Source of the DNA: Pirellulaceae bacterium
GTDB taxonomy: Bacteria > Planctomycetota > Planctomycetia > Pirellulales > Pirellulaceae
Direction of reading: 5' to 3'
Assembly: GCA_018402565.1 (NCBI GenBank)
Contig: JAGYIQ010000007.1
Coordinates: 62,001-126,000 of the forward strand
DNA: 64,000 bases
This document shows positions 8,850-17,430 of this stretch, piece by piece. Every line of letters starts with the position of its first letter. Positions within the stretch are counted from its first letter, which is position 1. The notes under the pieces are model-generated. The model ran no database searches. It saw only the letters and a program-made list of their open reading frames with translations, and was not told the origin of the DNA. A program made the translations under genes and the position numbers.

Positions 8850-10568
8850 ATGCCCGTAGCCGAGGATTCGCGCAGCGAACCTAGCGGCCACAGCGCAGGC
8901 GAGCAGCGGAGGGCAAGGAGAGCGAGCGGCGCGGCGGCAAAGAAGGCAGCTCAAAGAAGAAACTTTGCATCCCCAATCGATGTTCCATCACTTCCTTCTG
9001 GACATGTTGGCACCGACCCTGCACCGCTTTTGTCGACACCTCCGGCGGGCGCGACGCTCGTCCGCGAATACATTTCGCACATGAATTACGACTCACCCGC
9101 CAATTCGATCGTGGGCGAGACAACATCGGAGATCACTCAGCCGTTCACTTTCAACCCGGAGTTAAATAACAAGATTCTTTATCGGTACACCAGGACCCTT
9201 GACACGGATGCCGGTGCCGAGGCCATGATTCGTTCCACCGAACAAACCGACGCAACTTTCACCAGCACCAAGACGGAGTTCTCTGAGACCAACACAGGCG
9301 ACTCGAAAGAAGTGCGACAGATGCATGCGGGCGCACAAGGTGGGTTCGTAGAAAGTGTCGAGTTCAATGACGGGACCGGATCGGCCGTCGAGGCGAATAT
9401 CGTTGTGCGGCGTCTAGCGGAGTTTAACTACATCGTCACGCCCCAGGGCACGGTTGCATTGGTCCCAGAGCCGATTTACGTCTATAGCTCCGGCAAGCCA
9501 ACGTTCTTTGATCTGAGCGATCCGCAAGACAAGAAGCTGCTGCTCCATGTGAAAGAGTTTGCGGGAATTGTCGCTTCGAACGAGACGGGCTTTGCCCCGG
9601 CCCAAAGTGCTGAGGGGTCCTACCCGTCAGGTGACCAGGCCGAGGGGCAAGTCGCCGACGACTCCAGTTGGGTGAACTCGATCACTAGAATCATTCAATT
9701 GGATCTCAGTGTTGAATCGGGTTTGGCGTTCACCCAAGCGTTCGCAGCTGGATTCGCCTACGACGGACTGATGGGAACGTTGTCGATGCTGTGGGACACC
9801 GCCACCTGGGGCTGGGATGCGGTCTGGTTTGCGGGCACTTACGTTGTCGGCGGCAGCGATGCGGCGTTTGGCACGGAGTTCGGGCAAGGGATCGTTGCCG
9901 CCGGTCAAAGCATGGAACAGTCGGTTTACGCGGCTATGGAGTTCGGCCAGACGTTCTACGCTGTCGCCAATGATCTGCCGAAGCTACTGGGATACGCGTC
10001 CGGTGCTCTGTCCAATGAGACTCAGCAGGTTCTGGATCAAGTCAACGTCGTCCTGCAAGAATTGCTGCCACAGATACTGGCGGAATTGGCCGAGCTCCCA
10101 CAACAAGAGAAGGCGGCCATCTTGGGGCAAATCGCAGGTATGATTACCTACGAGATTACCCTCACGATCGGTGTCAGTGTCGCCACCGCTGGTGTGGGCG
10201 CTGCTGTTAGCGCTGCCGCGGCGGCTGGCAAATTCTGCAAGTGGGCTCGTAAGCTCAACAGCCTGCTGCCCGAGCCAATCGCCAAACGCATTCTACCGCT
10301 GATCGCCAAGTACATCGGCTGCTTCGAGGGCCCGACCAACGTGACCCAATACTCCGTACAGGGTGACTTGAGCCAGGTGACTTTGGCGGCCACAGTGGAT
10401 CTGGACGTGCCGGCACAGGAACGTCGCTTCTTGTCCGACGGACAATGGGCGGCAGTCGGTTTGGGACTGGTCGTCGCACTCAGTTGCCGGGCCCTCAGCC
10501 GCAAGGCCCAAGCCGACCAAGAGCCCGAGGACGATCCTTGGAAAGTCCAATACCACTACGCGGCCTAA
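8850..10568 (+). CDS. Diverged polymorphic-toxin core with no toxin domain (copy 4)
   Basis: 572 residues; the first ~40 are encoded by repeat-like DNA, so the natural start is probably missing. From about 9000 it parallels the other core at a distance (TPPAGATLV against TPTGSTLV, ILYRY shared). Residues 280-420 are rich in aromatic and acidic residues, 430-460 form an alanine-rich hydrophobic segment, and 530-552 form a second one, followed by a short charged tail and a genuine TAA. There is no variable C-terminal domain and no immunity gene directly after it. The next gene, 80 bases on, is the Hint protein, so scaffold and toxin may be encoded separately here. Confidence 0.5.
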   Translation: MPVAEDSRSEPSGHSAGEQRRARRASGAAAKKAAQRRNFASPIDVPSLPSGHVGTDPAPLLSTPPAGATLVREYISHMNYDSPANSIVGETTSEITQPFTFNPELNNKILYRYTRTLDTDAGAEAMIRSTEQTDATFTSTKTEFSETNTGDSKEVRQMHAGAQGGFVESVEFNDGTGSAVEANIVVRRLAEFNYIVTPQGTVALVPEPIYVYSSGKPTFFDLSDPQDKKLLLHVKEFAGIVASNETGFAPAQSAEGSYPSGDQAEGQVADDSSWVNSITRIIQLDLSVESGLAFTQAFAAGFAYDGLMGTLSMLWDTATWGWDAVWFAGTYVVGGSDAAFGTEFGQGIVAAGQSMEQSVYAAMEFGQTFYAVANDLPKLLGYASGALSNETQQVLDQVNVVLQELLPQILAELAELPQQEKAAILGQIAGMITYEITLTIGVSVATAGVGAAVSAAAAAGKFCKWARKLNSLLPEPIAKRILPLIAKYIGCFEGPTNVTQYSVQGDLSQVTLAATVDLDVPAQERRFLSDGQWAAVGLGLVVALSCRALSRKAQADQEPEDDPWKVQYHYAA

Positions 10569-10572
10569 TCAC

Positions 10573-10590
10573 CCGCAGGGCTACCTGCGG
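10573..10590 (+). terminator. Short perfect hairpin after core copy 4
   Basis: CCGCAGG and CCTGCGG form a perfect 7-bp stem with a four-base loop, 4 bases after the core stop codon. No T tract follows, so it is a weak intrinsic terminator candidate or an mRNA-stabilising hairpin. Confidence 0.4.
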
Positions 10591-10648
10591 AAACTTGAAC
10601 TACGGAATCTAGCACGTTATACTAACCGCCCGCACGGGAGATACATCC

Positions 10649-11572
10649 ATGACCGAATCCAAATACCTGCAACCGACCGGCTACCTGATTGCCGCCTTGT
10701 TGATCGGCTACGGTCTGTTTTCAGAAAACGGCATCTTCTTCCGCCTCGTCTCACCCCCCACACAACCGGTCGCCAAGCGTCAGGCCAATCCGACCGCCAC
10801 GCCATCGGCGCCGGTCTACACACTGACCCAGACGCCAATCAAAGACATCAAAGTTGGCACCCGAGTGCCAGCGTACGATCCGCAGTTGGGGACGGAGATT
10901 CGCGAATCGTTTGCCGAGCCGAATTGGGCCCAGTGGGTCAAGCTGAACTTGGAGATGACCAAGTCGGATGGCTCGCTGCTCAAGATGGAGATGCTCCGCC
11001 AGGAAGATTGGGTGCTGGAGCAGATCGATTACCAGTTCCTGGACGACGAAGACCTCCAGAACACGTCGCTCTCAACCGCCGCCAATTCGTCGCGGTTCCT
11101 CAAGTCCTTGCCACTCGATGCACCGGAAGTTCCCCTGCGGCCGCTGTTTGCCGAACTGCATGACGTGCGGTGGTTGATGGCGGAGATGGCAGCCGAGTCG
11201 GTGCTGGTCACGATCTCGTTGGACTTGCCCGAGATCGGCGTGCGAGGCGAGGCGGTGGTGACGGGGCTGGAACCCTGCCCAGCGATCTTGCCGGGGCCAG
11301 GGAAAGTCGTCCTGACCACCTTCCACCACGCCAGCAGCGACCTGATCGATCTGTATCTCAGTCCCCAACCGCCGACCGGGGCGAACTCTCTGAGTTCCAC
11401 TCACCTGACTTCAGCGTCTAGCTCACCGACTGACCCACTCACCACTCTCCAAACCTCCGAGGAAGCCTTGCTGTACCCGCGGGCGTCGCGGGCAACGAGC
11501 ATTGATCCGTCGTGGGAGCGAATCGGGGTGACTGGCAATCATCCGATCTGGTCCCAGGACCGTCACGACTAG
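10649..11572 (+). CDS. Membrane-anchored Hint protein, N-terminal part, ended by in-frame TAG
   Basis: 307 residues. Residues 10-30 form a single membrane helix (YLIAALLIGYGLF). Residues about 56-80 look like the first Hint block (PIKDIKVGTRVPAYDP), but the expected N-terminal Cys or Ser nucleophile is not obvious, so self-processing is doubtful. The C-terminal part carries GNHPIW. The frame ends at TAG 11570-11572, where the homologous copy at 1079-1657 has TAC (Tyr); the same frame then runs open to 12124. This is the only Hint copy here with an intact start. Downstream comes an ADP-ribosyltransferase-like domain and an immunity gene. Confidence 0.6.
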   Translation: MTESKYLQPTGYLIAALLIGYGLFSENGIFFRLVSPPTQPVAKRQANPTATPSAPVYTLTQTPIKDIKVGTRVPAYDPQLGTEIRESFAEPNWAQWVKLNLEMTKSDGSLLKMEMLRQEDWVLEQIDYQFLDDEDLQNTSLSTAANSSRFLKSLPLDAPEVPLRPLFAELHDVRWLMAEMAAESVLVTISLDLPEIGVRGEAVVTGLEPCPAILPGPGKVVLTTFHHASSDLIDLYLSPQPPTGANSLSSTHLTSASSSPTDPLTTLQTSEEALLYPRASRATSIDPSWERIGVTGNHPIWSQDRHD

Positions 11573-11581
11573 GTTGCGGCG

Positions 11582-12124
11582 ATGGACCTACGCCTTGGCG
11601 AGCGTTTAAAAAACCTCTCCGGCGACACCGTCTGGGTCCAGCAAAAACTCCCTCGCCCTGGCCCCACCCCTGTTTACAACCTCGAAGTCCAAGACGAACA
11701 TGTTTATTACGTTGGTGCTAGTGGGGTGCTGGCGCATAATGCTGGAGATTTCTGCGATTCCAGCAACAACGACGACTATTTGTATCGGGGAGTAAGCGGT
11801 TTTTATGAGCCACAGCTAGATGAGGCGCGGCGAGGAATTGCTCGCCCGCGCGGAATTGTAGATGATCCACAGGCGCATCATAATGGGCGAACCGAAAATT
11901 CAGCGTTGACTTCTTGGGATACCTATCCACCCAACGCGATTGATTCCGCGCTCGACGGTCCTCCCGGAGTTGTGCTCCGAATCAGGATGAGTCAGATCGC
12001 TCCCAATCGAATCCGGCGACCTGGTTCAATAGTTTACGAGGATACCGAGGTGATGATTGAGGGATTGATTGAGAATGCGGACGTTTTGGACGTCTATGAT
12101 CTCATACGGCAGTTCGGTCAATAA
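11582..12124 (+). CDS. Hint C-terminal half plus probable ADP-ribosyltransferase toxin (cassette 4)
   Basis: 180 residues, in the same frame as 10649-11572 and beginning 9 bases after its TAG. It is either a restart product or the second half of one gene with an amber codon. Residues 1-53 finish the Hint module (GASGVLAHNAG). Residues 62-180 fit an R-S-E type ART fold: LYRGVS gives the Arg, ENSALTSW the Ser/Thr strand, YEDTEVMIEG the E-x-x-E turn and final strand. Assignment is from pattern only. The target would be a protein or nucleic acid modified from NAD. An immunity-type gene follows after 9 bases. Confidence 0.6.
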   Translation: MDLRLGERLKNLSGDTVWVQQKLPRPGPTPVYNLEVQDEHVYYVGASGVLAHNAGDFCDSSNNDDYLYRGVSGFYEPQLDEARRGIARPRGIVDDPQAHHNGRTENSALTSWDTYPPNAIDSALDGPPGVVLRIRMSQIAPNRIRRPGSIVYEDTEVMIEGLIENADVLDVYDLIRQFGQ

Positions 12125-12133
12125 GGGTTTGCG

Positions 12134-12508
12134 ATGTCGAATGCAACAATGACCATCGAACAACTTAAGCAGCGATTGAGGGAGCTAGGCGACGCTGAAC
12201 ATGTCATTGCGGGCCTATTAGCTTTGTCAGAACTGAAAGAGAACATTCCACTCGAACACTTCGGTAACCGAGCGGAACTTCATCGGATCTACGCGCGACG
12301 TGAACGGACCGCGAAGAAATCTGGATATGTCGTGCCAGGTGGAGCTTCATTGGTTGAAGGACTCGCTGGTTCTACAGCTGAAAGAGTATTCGGAATTCAA
12401 ATAAAAACTTCAGCTTGGTACGGGATTATTTTCTTGGAGGATTCGGAGTCCCAGAAATGCTTGGGATGCATTTGCGGTCGTGATACTACCGATGGCAAAC
12501 TGTCATAA
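12134..12508 (+). CDS. Predicted immunity protein, cassette 4
   Basis: 124 residues, soluble. The N-terminal half is helical (LKQRLRELGDAEHVIAGLL), the C-terminal half a small beta-rich domain ending in two cysteines (CLGCICG). No family is recognised. It starts 9 bases after the ART-like toxin stop, so it is the likely neutralising partner. Confidence 0.55.
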   Translation: MSNATMTIEQLKQRLRELGDAEHVIAGLLALSELKENIPLEHFGNRAELHRIYARRERTAKKSGYVVPGGASLVEGLAGSTAERVFGIQIKTSAWYGIIFLEDSESQKCLGCICGRDTTDGKLS

Positions 12509-12574
12509 GTTAATTTTGAAAAAACGAACGCAGGTATCTGGAAACTATGTGCCACGCCACCCAAGTAGCACCGC

Positions 12575-12869
12575 AACACTGAACCCCGCCCCAGTTTACA
12601 CCCTCGAATTCGAAGACGAACATGACCAATTCGGCACGAACAGCCCGCTGGCGCATAATTCTGGTGATAAGTCCAGAAGTGTGAACGCAAAAATATCCAA
12701 ATCGACGAGAAACGGTGGAATTGACTCCGGAGACGAGATAAATTATCCAAACCTGGATGCAATATATGGTCGTATGTCAAACGATATGGGAACAAGGATT
12801 TCGGATGGGCAAGGTGCGGCCACACTATTGGGTGGGAGCGCATCAGACTCCGGTTCGGCTCATGGCTAG
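12575..12869 (+). pseudogene. Hint-tail scar with an orphan toxin fragment
   Basis: In the frame that runs 12480-12869, residues from about 12580 read APVYTLEFEDEHDQFG and then LAHNSG, a diverged copy of the Hint ending PVYNLEVQDEHVYYVG and LAHNAG. It is followed by about 70 residues rich in Ser, Asn and Gly with no recognised domain, ending at TAG. There is no start signal, no upstream Hint half and no downstream immunity gene. I read this as the footprint of a former cassette. Confidence 0.55.
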
Positions 12870-13135
12870 TAAAAACGTCGAAAAATTTTAAAACTGGAGA
12901 AGGCCCTGGGACCACGTTATTCCGTAGCGAACCCTAGGTACACACAATGTCTCGTGCTAATCGTCGAATTGGGTTATGGCTCCATTGATTCGTGTGGCAG
13001 CTTTTGCTGTGGATTAAGAGGTGATCGTCGAGTGGAGAAACAATCTCCACCCTCCCCAACCAAGGCACCCACTCCACCGTCACCCCCGGCGGAGAACACC
13101 ACGCCGGGACCAGTACCCTGGCGACGTATCTCACC

Positions 13136-14455
13136 GTGCAGCAGCCGCTGGCGGAGTTTGTCGGGCAGTTCTCGACCAAGACGGGCTATGTGTCCAATTC
13201 CGTCGTATCCCCGGGCCACGGCGGCTTGAGCGACGCGGGGGGCCAGGACACCGGGCCTGGGACGGGCGATGAAACGGAGGGTGATAGCGCCGACCAGATC
13301 GCGAGCAAACTTGCCGAGATCGAAACGCTGATGAGGGAGGGGTTAGTAAATACCAACCGTCTGTCGCTCGAGCAACTGAAGTCTTTGGCAACTGGCACGT
13401 ATCACTCGGTCTACGATCCAGAGTTGGGCATGTTCGCAATCAAGCCAATGGCGAGCGATCGGTGGTACTTGTTCGAATCCTACACGGCACCGACCGGCCA
13501 GGCCGCCGCACCAACTCACGCTCCCGTCTACACGCCGGTGCAAATGGGGGTCTATTGGCGTCTGCGTGGCTGGGAGCCAGGGGAGCTGAATCCCGACCGT
13601 GTCAAAGAAGGCTATCAACTCCGACGTGACCAAGCGTTTTGGAATGGGGCCAAGGATGCGACCGAGTTTACCTTGCACGTGTGGCCAGGCGGTAGCTTTG
13701 TGGACAAGTGCTTGGGTGAGAGCGACGACAGTTGGGGGTACGTGCTTTTTGTCTCGGCGGGCGACTGCCTGATGTTGGCCGGGTGCTTCATGAAAGCTGG
13801 CACGCGTGGTGCTCGGATCGTCAACGGTCTTTCGATCGGCGAGAATTTGGGGGGTGCGGGACTTGCCGGCTACCAAGGGCTGGGAGAAAATGGCCAGTAC
13901 AGTCACGGCGGTGACTTTGTTCTGCGGCTCGTCGCCGTCGGACTCGGCGCTCGAAACGTGCAGCTGAAGCAGAAGCTCGGTGAGCTGGGGGAGCTTGCCC
14001 CAGTTAAAACAGTGGAAGCTAATTACGGTGTTCGTTTCTTCGGTGAAGAACAAGTACGACATTATACCGGCGCGTCTCCAATGCTCGGCAAACCAGGTTC
14101 TCCGGTGTTCTTTTCGCCAGTTGAAGACATGGCTGTCGTTAGGAATGCTGGAGATGCCGCATTGCACTCGGGTATGGCGCCTTCGGTAACCAGCGCTTAC
14201 GTGAATGGCAAAGACGTTTTCGGGATAAGCTTTCCTACAACGGGGTTGTCAACGAGATTGCCAACAGCCGCTGATGCTGGCGGATACATTCACTTTTTAG
14301 AGGGCGGCCATACGGCAGCTCGTCTACCCGGTGGTGGAGGTTACCTTGTCAATCCAACACGGGAATTCGTTACGCCTGGAGTTGCAGTTCCGCAAGGCTC
14401 AGTGCTATTTAAGCTCGGGCCGAATGGCGAATGGATCATTCAGAAGAGGTTCTAA
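13136..14455 (+). CDS. Third core copy, 5'-truncated, with C-terminal toxin domain (cassette 6)
   Basis: 439 residues from GTG 13136. The homologous frame is open back to 13025 but has no better start, so the gene lacks its N-terminal scaffold. Residues 1-20 end the shared core block; 60-275 are the pre-toxin segment shared with 6863-7500; the joint LKQKLGELGEL lies at about 280-292. After it comes a unique ~150-residue domain with VRHYTGASPMLG, PTAADAGG, GGHTA and VLFKLGPNGEW, a glycine-rich alpha/beta effector of a kind seen at the ends of secreted toxins. The family is not named. This is the best-preserved pre-toxin module in the window, and an immunity gene follows after one base. Confidence 0.6.
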   Translation: MQQPLAEFVGQFSTKTGYVSNSVVSPGHGGLSDAGGQDTGPGTGDETEGDSADQIASKLAEIETLMREGLVNTNRLSLEQLKSLATGTYHSVYDPELGMFAIKPMASDRWYLFESYTAPTGQAAAPTHAPVYTPVQMGVYWRLRGWEPGELNPDRVKEGYQLRRDQAFWNGAKDATEFTLHVWPGGSFVDKCLGESDDSWGYVLFVSAGDCLMLAGCFMKAGTRGARIVNGLSIGENLGGAGLAGYQGLGENGQYSHGGDFVLRLVAVGLGARNVQLKQKLGELGELAPVKTVEANYGVRFFGEEQVRHYTGASPMLGKPGSPVFFSPVEDMAVVRNAGDAALHSGMAPSVTSAYVNGKDVFGISFPTTGLSTRLPTAADAGGYIHFLEGGHTAARLPGGGGYLVNPTREFVTPGVAVPQGSVLFKLGPNGEWIIQKRF

Positions 14456-14456
14456 G

Positions 14457-15059
14457 ATGAGTGAATGGGACAACAAAGGTTGCGTCACGTGTCGACAAAA
14501 GTGGCTATCGGGCGAAGGGCTCATCAAGCTAGGTGTTAGCGACGAGCGTCACGCATCATTGCACTACTGTTCAAGCTGCAAAACCTTTTGGGAGCAGTAC
14601 GAACGATTCGTTGATACGATTGCAGGGGATGAAGCAGCGAGAGTTTACGGGAGAGAAACAGTATCAAACCTCCTTGAGCTTCAATCGAATTTCGACCCGC
14701 AAAACGCATTGGAAGCATCGTTGGTTGAATCTCAGAGCGGGCGCATTCCGTTCGTGAAGTTTATCGAGGAGATGCTAAAGTCCGATGTATTTGTCTTGAG
14801 CAGTGACGAAGTGAACGCGAGTTCATTCAACCCTGTTCAGTACGAAAGAAGCGGCGAAGTATTCGTAGCAGCGTTTACGTCGCTGGAACGCACAAAGAGA
14901 ATCGCGAAGCAGTTTCCGTACTGTCTAGCGATAAAGGCGAGCGAGTTATTGTCTCGCATATCACCAAAGGTTGGAGTGGTTCTCAATCCGGGATGGAATG
15001 CGGGGTTCGAGCTCCCAGCATCGGGCGTGAACGGAATCCGAAGAGACTTTTTGCACTGA
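14457..15059 (+). CDS. Predicted immunity protein with zinc-ribbon-like and SseB-like parts, cassette 6
   Basis: 200 residues. ATG 14457 is one base after the toxin's TAA. Residues 8-45 hold two CxxC pairs (CVTC and CSSC), a likely zinc knuckle. Residues about 95-200 fit an SseB-type domain: a strand with FVAAFTSLERTKRI, then VGVVLNPGWNAGFEL near the end. SseB-like domains are known among immunity proteins of polymorphic toxin systems. Longer upstream starts overlap the toxin in another frame and lack support. Confidence 0.6.
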   Translation: MSEWDNKGCVTCRQKWLSGEGLIKLGVSDERHASLHYCSSCKTFWEQYERFVDTIAGDEAARVYGRETVSNLLELQSNFDPQNALEASLVESQSGRIPFVKFIEEMLKSDVFVLSSDEVNASSFNPVQYERSGEVFVAAFTSLERTKRIAKQFPYCLAIKASELLSRISPKVGVVLNPGWNAGFELPASGVNGIRRDFLH

Positions 15060-16279
15060 CTTGAAAACGCCGGAAAGTAACCGCAACCGAAGTATGATGG
15101 CCGCAATCCGGCGGAACCTCGGTAGATGCTCCAATGTTGGACGGCTGAAGCGAGTTGATGCGTTGCCTTGTCAAGACGGTTCGAACTGAGAAGCGATGGC
15201 ACGATGCCAACGCAATGTCTTAGCAGGATGCGTTCCACGGTTGAAGTGGATTGGCCGTTGGTGCATACGAGTTCGGTTGGAAGCTTTCCCGGTTGGAATC
15301 ACTAGGGCGGTTCGCACAAGTCAGAGATGATTGAACTGAGATAGCGAGACATGGACGTCGAGCTGAAGACGGGCGGGATGGCATGGATGCCAGTCGGACA
15401 CGCCGCGAACACGAAGCAGCGAACATCGAGCAACGTTCATCGAAGCCAATCATCTTCAAAGCGCCAAGCGATGTTCCAACCGGAAAAGCCAGCGGCGTTC
15501 GCGGCGTGTCCGACCGAGCGTAGCGAGTCCCGCCCAGCGAAGGCGGAGCACGAGCGGGGATGATGAGGAACCGCGTTGAAGTGCGAGGGCACATCATCGA
15601 AGAGATTAAGTTCGAATGATAGGCAACCGTCCAATTCATCCTCTTCGCGGTGACGATTCATCCCCCGCGCGTCCGAAGGGCACGATGCCCGTAGGACCGT
15701 GCGTAGCCGTAGCCAGGGCAGGAGGCCCGCGACAAGACAGATGAGGCAGGATGCCGCAATTCCGCTTTTTTGAGGGGTGTAGCGGAGGGCGTCGGGAGCC
15801 TTAGCGACCAAAGCCCGTAGCGGTGAAGTGCCAGCCCTGTTGCAAGGCGGTGGCGAAGCGTTGACGTTCTGCGGGGATCGAAGCCAACCACGCTCAAAGC
15901 CTCAAACCAATTCTCCAATGCAACAAATCTCCGCCCACTAGAAGACTTCCCCGCAGTACGGCAAAAGCGCAGTCCACCCGCAGAAGGCAGTTCGAATCAC
16001 CGGCAGGCGGCGGCTGGAAGCGCATTGGCCCGTAGCCTTGCGAGTTGAGTTGGAGGCGTTCCCGGTTGGAATCGCATTGGCCGATAGCGGAATCGATGAT
16101 GGCGCCGTGAGGCTCTGCGAACATGCGATCATCGATGTAGCGGAACCTTGCGAGTGAGGTTGCAAAGCGTTCGACTCGGAAGCGTCTGGGCTCGTTGCCT
16201 GGCTATGACGGCTTGAATCATTCGATGTCAAAGCGGCAAGCGGCGTAGCCTTGAGAACACGGCCGGAATCGTTCGACGT
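15060..16279. repeat. Long non-coding spacer of short imperfect repeats and hairpins
   Basis: About 1.2 kb with no credible gene on either strand; the open frames are short, overlapping and of odd composition. Short words recur at spacing, such as CCCGGTTGGAATC at about 15290 and 16064. Terms like GCGCGTCCGAAGGGC and GATGCCCGTAG also resemble 8740-8850. There is no transposase, no attC-like site with clear core sequences, and no regular CRISPR-like array. It links cassette 6 to the orphan cassette 7 and may be the residue of many past insertions. Confidence 0.6.
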
Positions 16280-16314
16280 CAACGCGACTTGACATTGACC
16301 ACGTCAAGGCGGCG

Positions 16315-16563
16315 TTGATCGAAAAGGGAGGCGGGGTTATCAAAATCAATCCGAAAAACGGGCTGCCTTATGACCATCTTCTCGAGACTCGAAACGCAAT
16401 GAACGGTCTCTTCGACCGAATCCCGTTGCTGAAAAAGTACCTCGCTGATCCGAATCTCACGGCAGCACAGAGGGCAGCGATCGAAGGTGAGCTGGGTGAA
16501 ATATCCCACTTGCTTGATCGCGCCGAGCAAATCTTGGGCGAACTTGCAGGGAGCGTACGATGA
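16315..16563 (+). CDS. Orphan toxin fragment, probable Ntox28-type (cassette 7)
   Basis: 82 residues from TTG 16315; the homologous frame extends upstream to about 16280 (DIDHVKAAL), where it emerges from spacer DNA. The features VIKINPKNGLPYDHLLE, RNAMNGL and LADPNLTAAQRAAIEGELGE fit my memory of the polymorphic toxin type 28 domain, a predicted RNase. There is no scaffold, secretion signal or Hint in front of it, so as it stands it could act only as recombination donor material. Its TGA overlaps the next gene's ATG (ATGA). Confidence 0.55.
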   Translation: MIEKGGGVIKINPKNGLPYDHLLETRNAMNGLFDRIPLLKKYLADPNLTAAQRAAIEGELGEISHLLDRAEQILGELAGSVR

Positions 16564-17105
16564 GTATGAATGTGCGTCAAAACGCGATCGCTCTACTCAC
16601 AACGCCCAACAAACATTCGCCATTGGCCGTCCACAATGCGATCATTGATCTGCGTCGCAATCCAAAGGCCGGGGACGAGCACATGCTGCGAAAGTACTTG
16701 GATTATCCAGATGATATGGTCGTTTCTGCGGTACTTTATGCATTGATCCATATCTACGAATTTGCGCCGGATTTGAAGGAGCTACTACTACGATTCGCTG
16801 ATGGCGATGGCAGAGACAACGGGGAAATGCCAATTCAAACACAGGCGATCGAAGGCCTAGCTTTGTATTCCCGTGAAGATGCATCAGCATTATCGAAGCT
16901 GTTGGAAGTGGCATCAAAGAACGAGACAGCGGAGGCACCACGCGCAAGAGCGTGGAAATGCATCGCCGAACTGTTCGGCGTTCCTTGGCAACGAGAATAC
17001 TCGGATGCGATGATCTGGGATCCGGAATCCGAAAAGTCCATTTCAATCCGAAGGGAGGTGCATGCGGCCGTTGAGGCTAGAGACGGGAAGCCTATTACAG
17101 CATAG
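16560..17105 (+). CDS. Predicted immunity protein, HEAT-like, cassette 7
   Basis: 181 residues, soluble. ATG 16560 overlaps the toxin fragment's stop. The sequence is built of helix pairs (DMVVSAVLYALIHIY, LKELLLRFADG, TQAIEGLALYS) consistent with HEAT-type repeats, a fold found in several immunity families. It is intact although the toxin is a fragment, which would suit an orphan immunity gene. Confidence 0.55.
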   Translation: MSMNVRQNAIALLTTPNKHSPLAVHNAIIDLRRNPKAGDEHMLRKYLDYPDDMVVSAVLYALIHIYEFAPDLKELLLRFADGDGRDNGEMPIQTQAIEGLALYSREDASALSKLLEVASKNETAEAPRARAWKCIAELFGVPWQREYSDAMIWDPESEKSISIRREVHAAVEARDGKPITA

Positions 17106-17430
17106 TTTGATGCCCCAAAGTGGGGACCGAAAACCTCTGGGGACAAACAATTTCTTCGGTGATAGTAGCACGGGCCGCCATTGATAGTTGGCCTGTTGAT
17201 TCCCTTTGACGACGGCAATGAGGGCCAAGCCGCCGCGGCTGGTGAAGTGAGTGTCGAGCAGCCTCTTGGTGAGTCGAATTATCCTACCACTGACTTCAAC
17301 CTAAAGCCAAAGAGCTGAAGTAATTCTCTACTGAAGCGGCCTGATTAAATCGGAAACGGGGACACCCAAATAATGTCCCCGGGAGATTCGGCCCCGTCCC
17401 GTTAGCCTCCAATAAAATGTGTGTCCCCAG
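17106..17430. other. Spacer with GGGGACA/TGTCCCC inverted repeat
   Basis: No gene. Bases 17358-17364 (GGGGACA) and 17374-17380 (TGTCCCC) form a perfect 7-bp inverted repeat, and a further TGTCCCC follows at about 17422. Such GGGGACA palindromes are typical of small dispersed REP-like elements. This one ends where the next cassette frame begins. Confidence 0.45.

Noticed and set aside
12480-12574. Start of the 12480-12869 frame as a true gene start
   Set aside because: It overlaps the end of the immunity gene in another frame and has no homology to the Hint anchor; only the later part matches a Hint tail.
15060-16279. Integron cassette array with attC sites
   Set aside because: The toxin/immunity cassettes and hairpin-rich spacers suggested it, but no conserved core site pair, regular attC spacing or integrase is visible.
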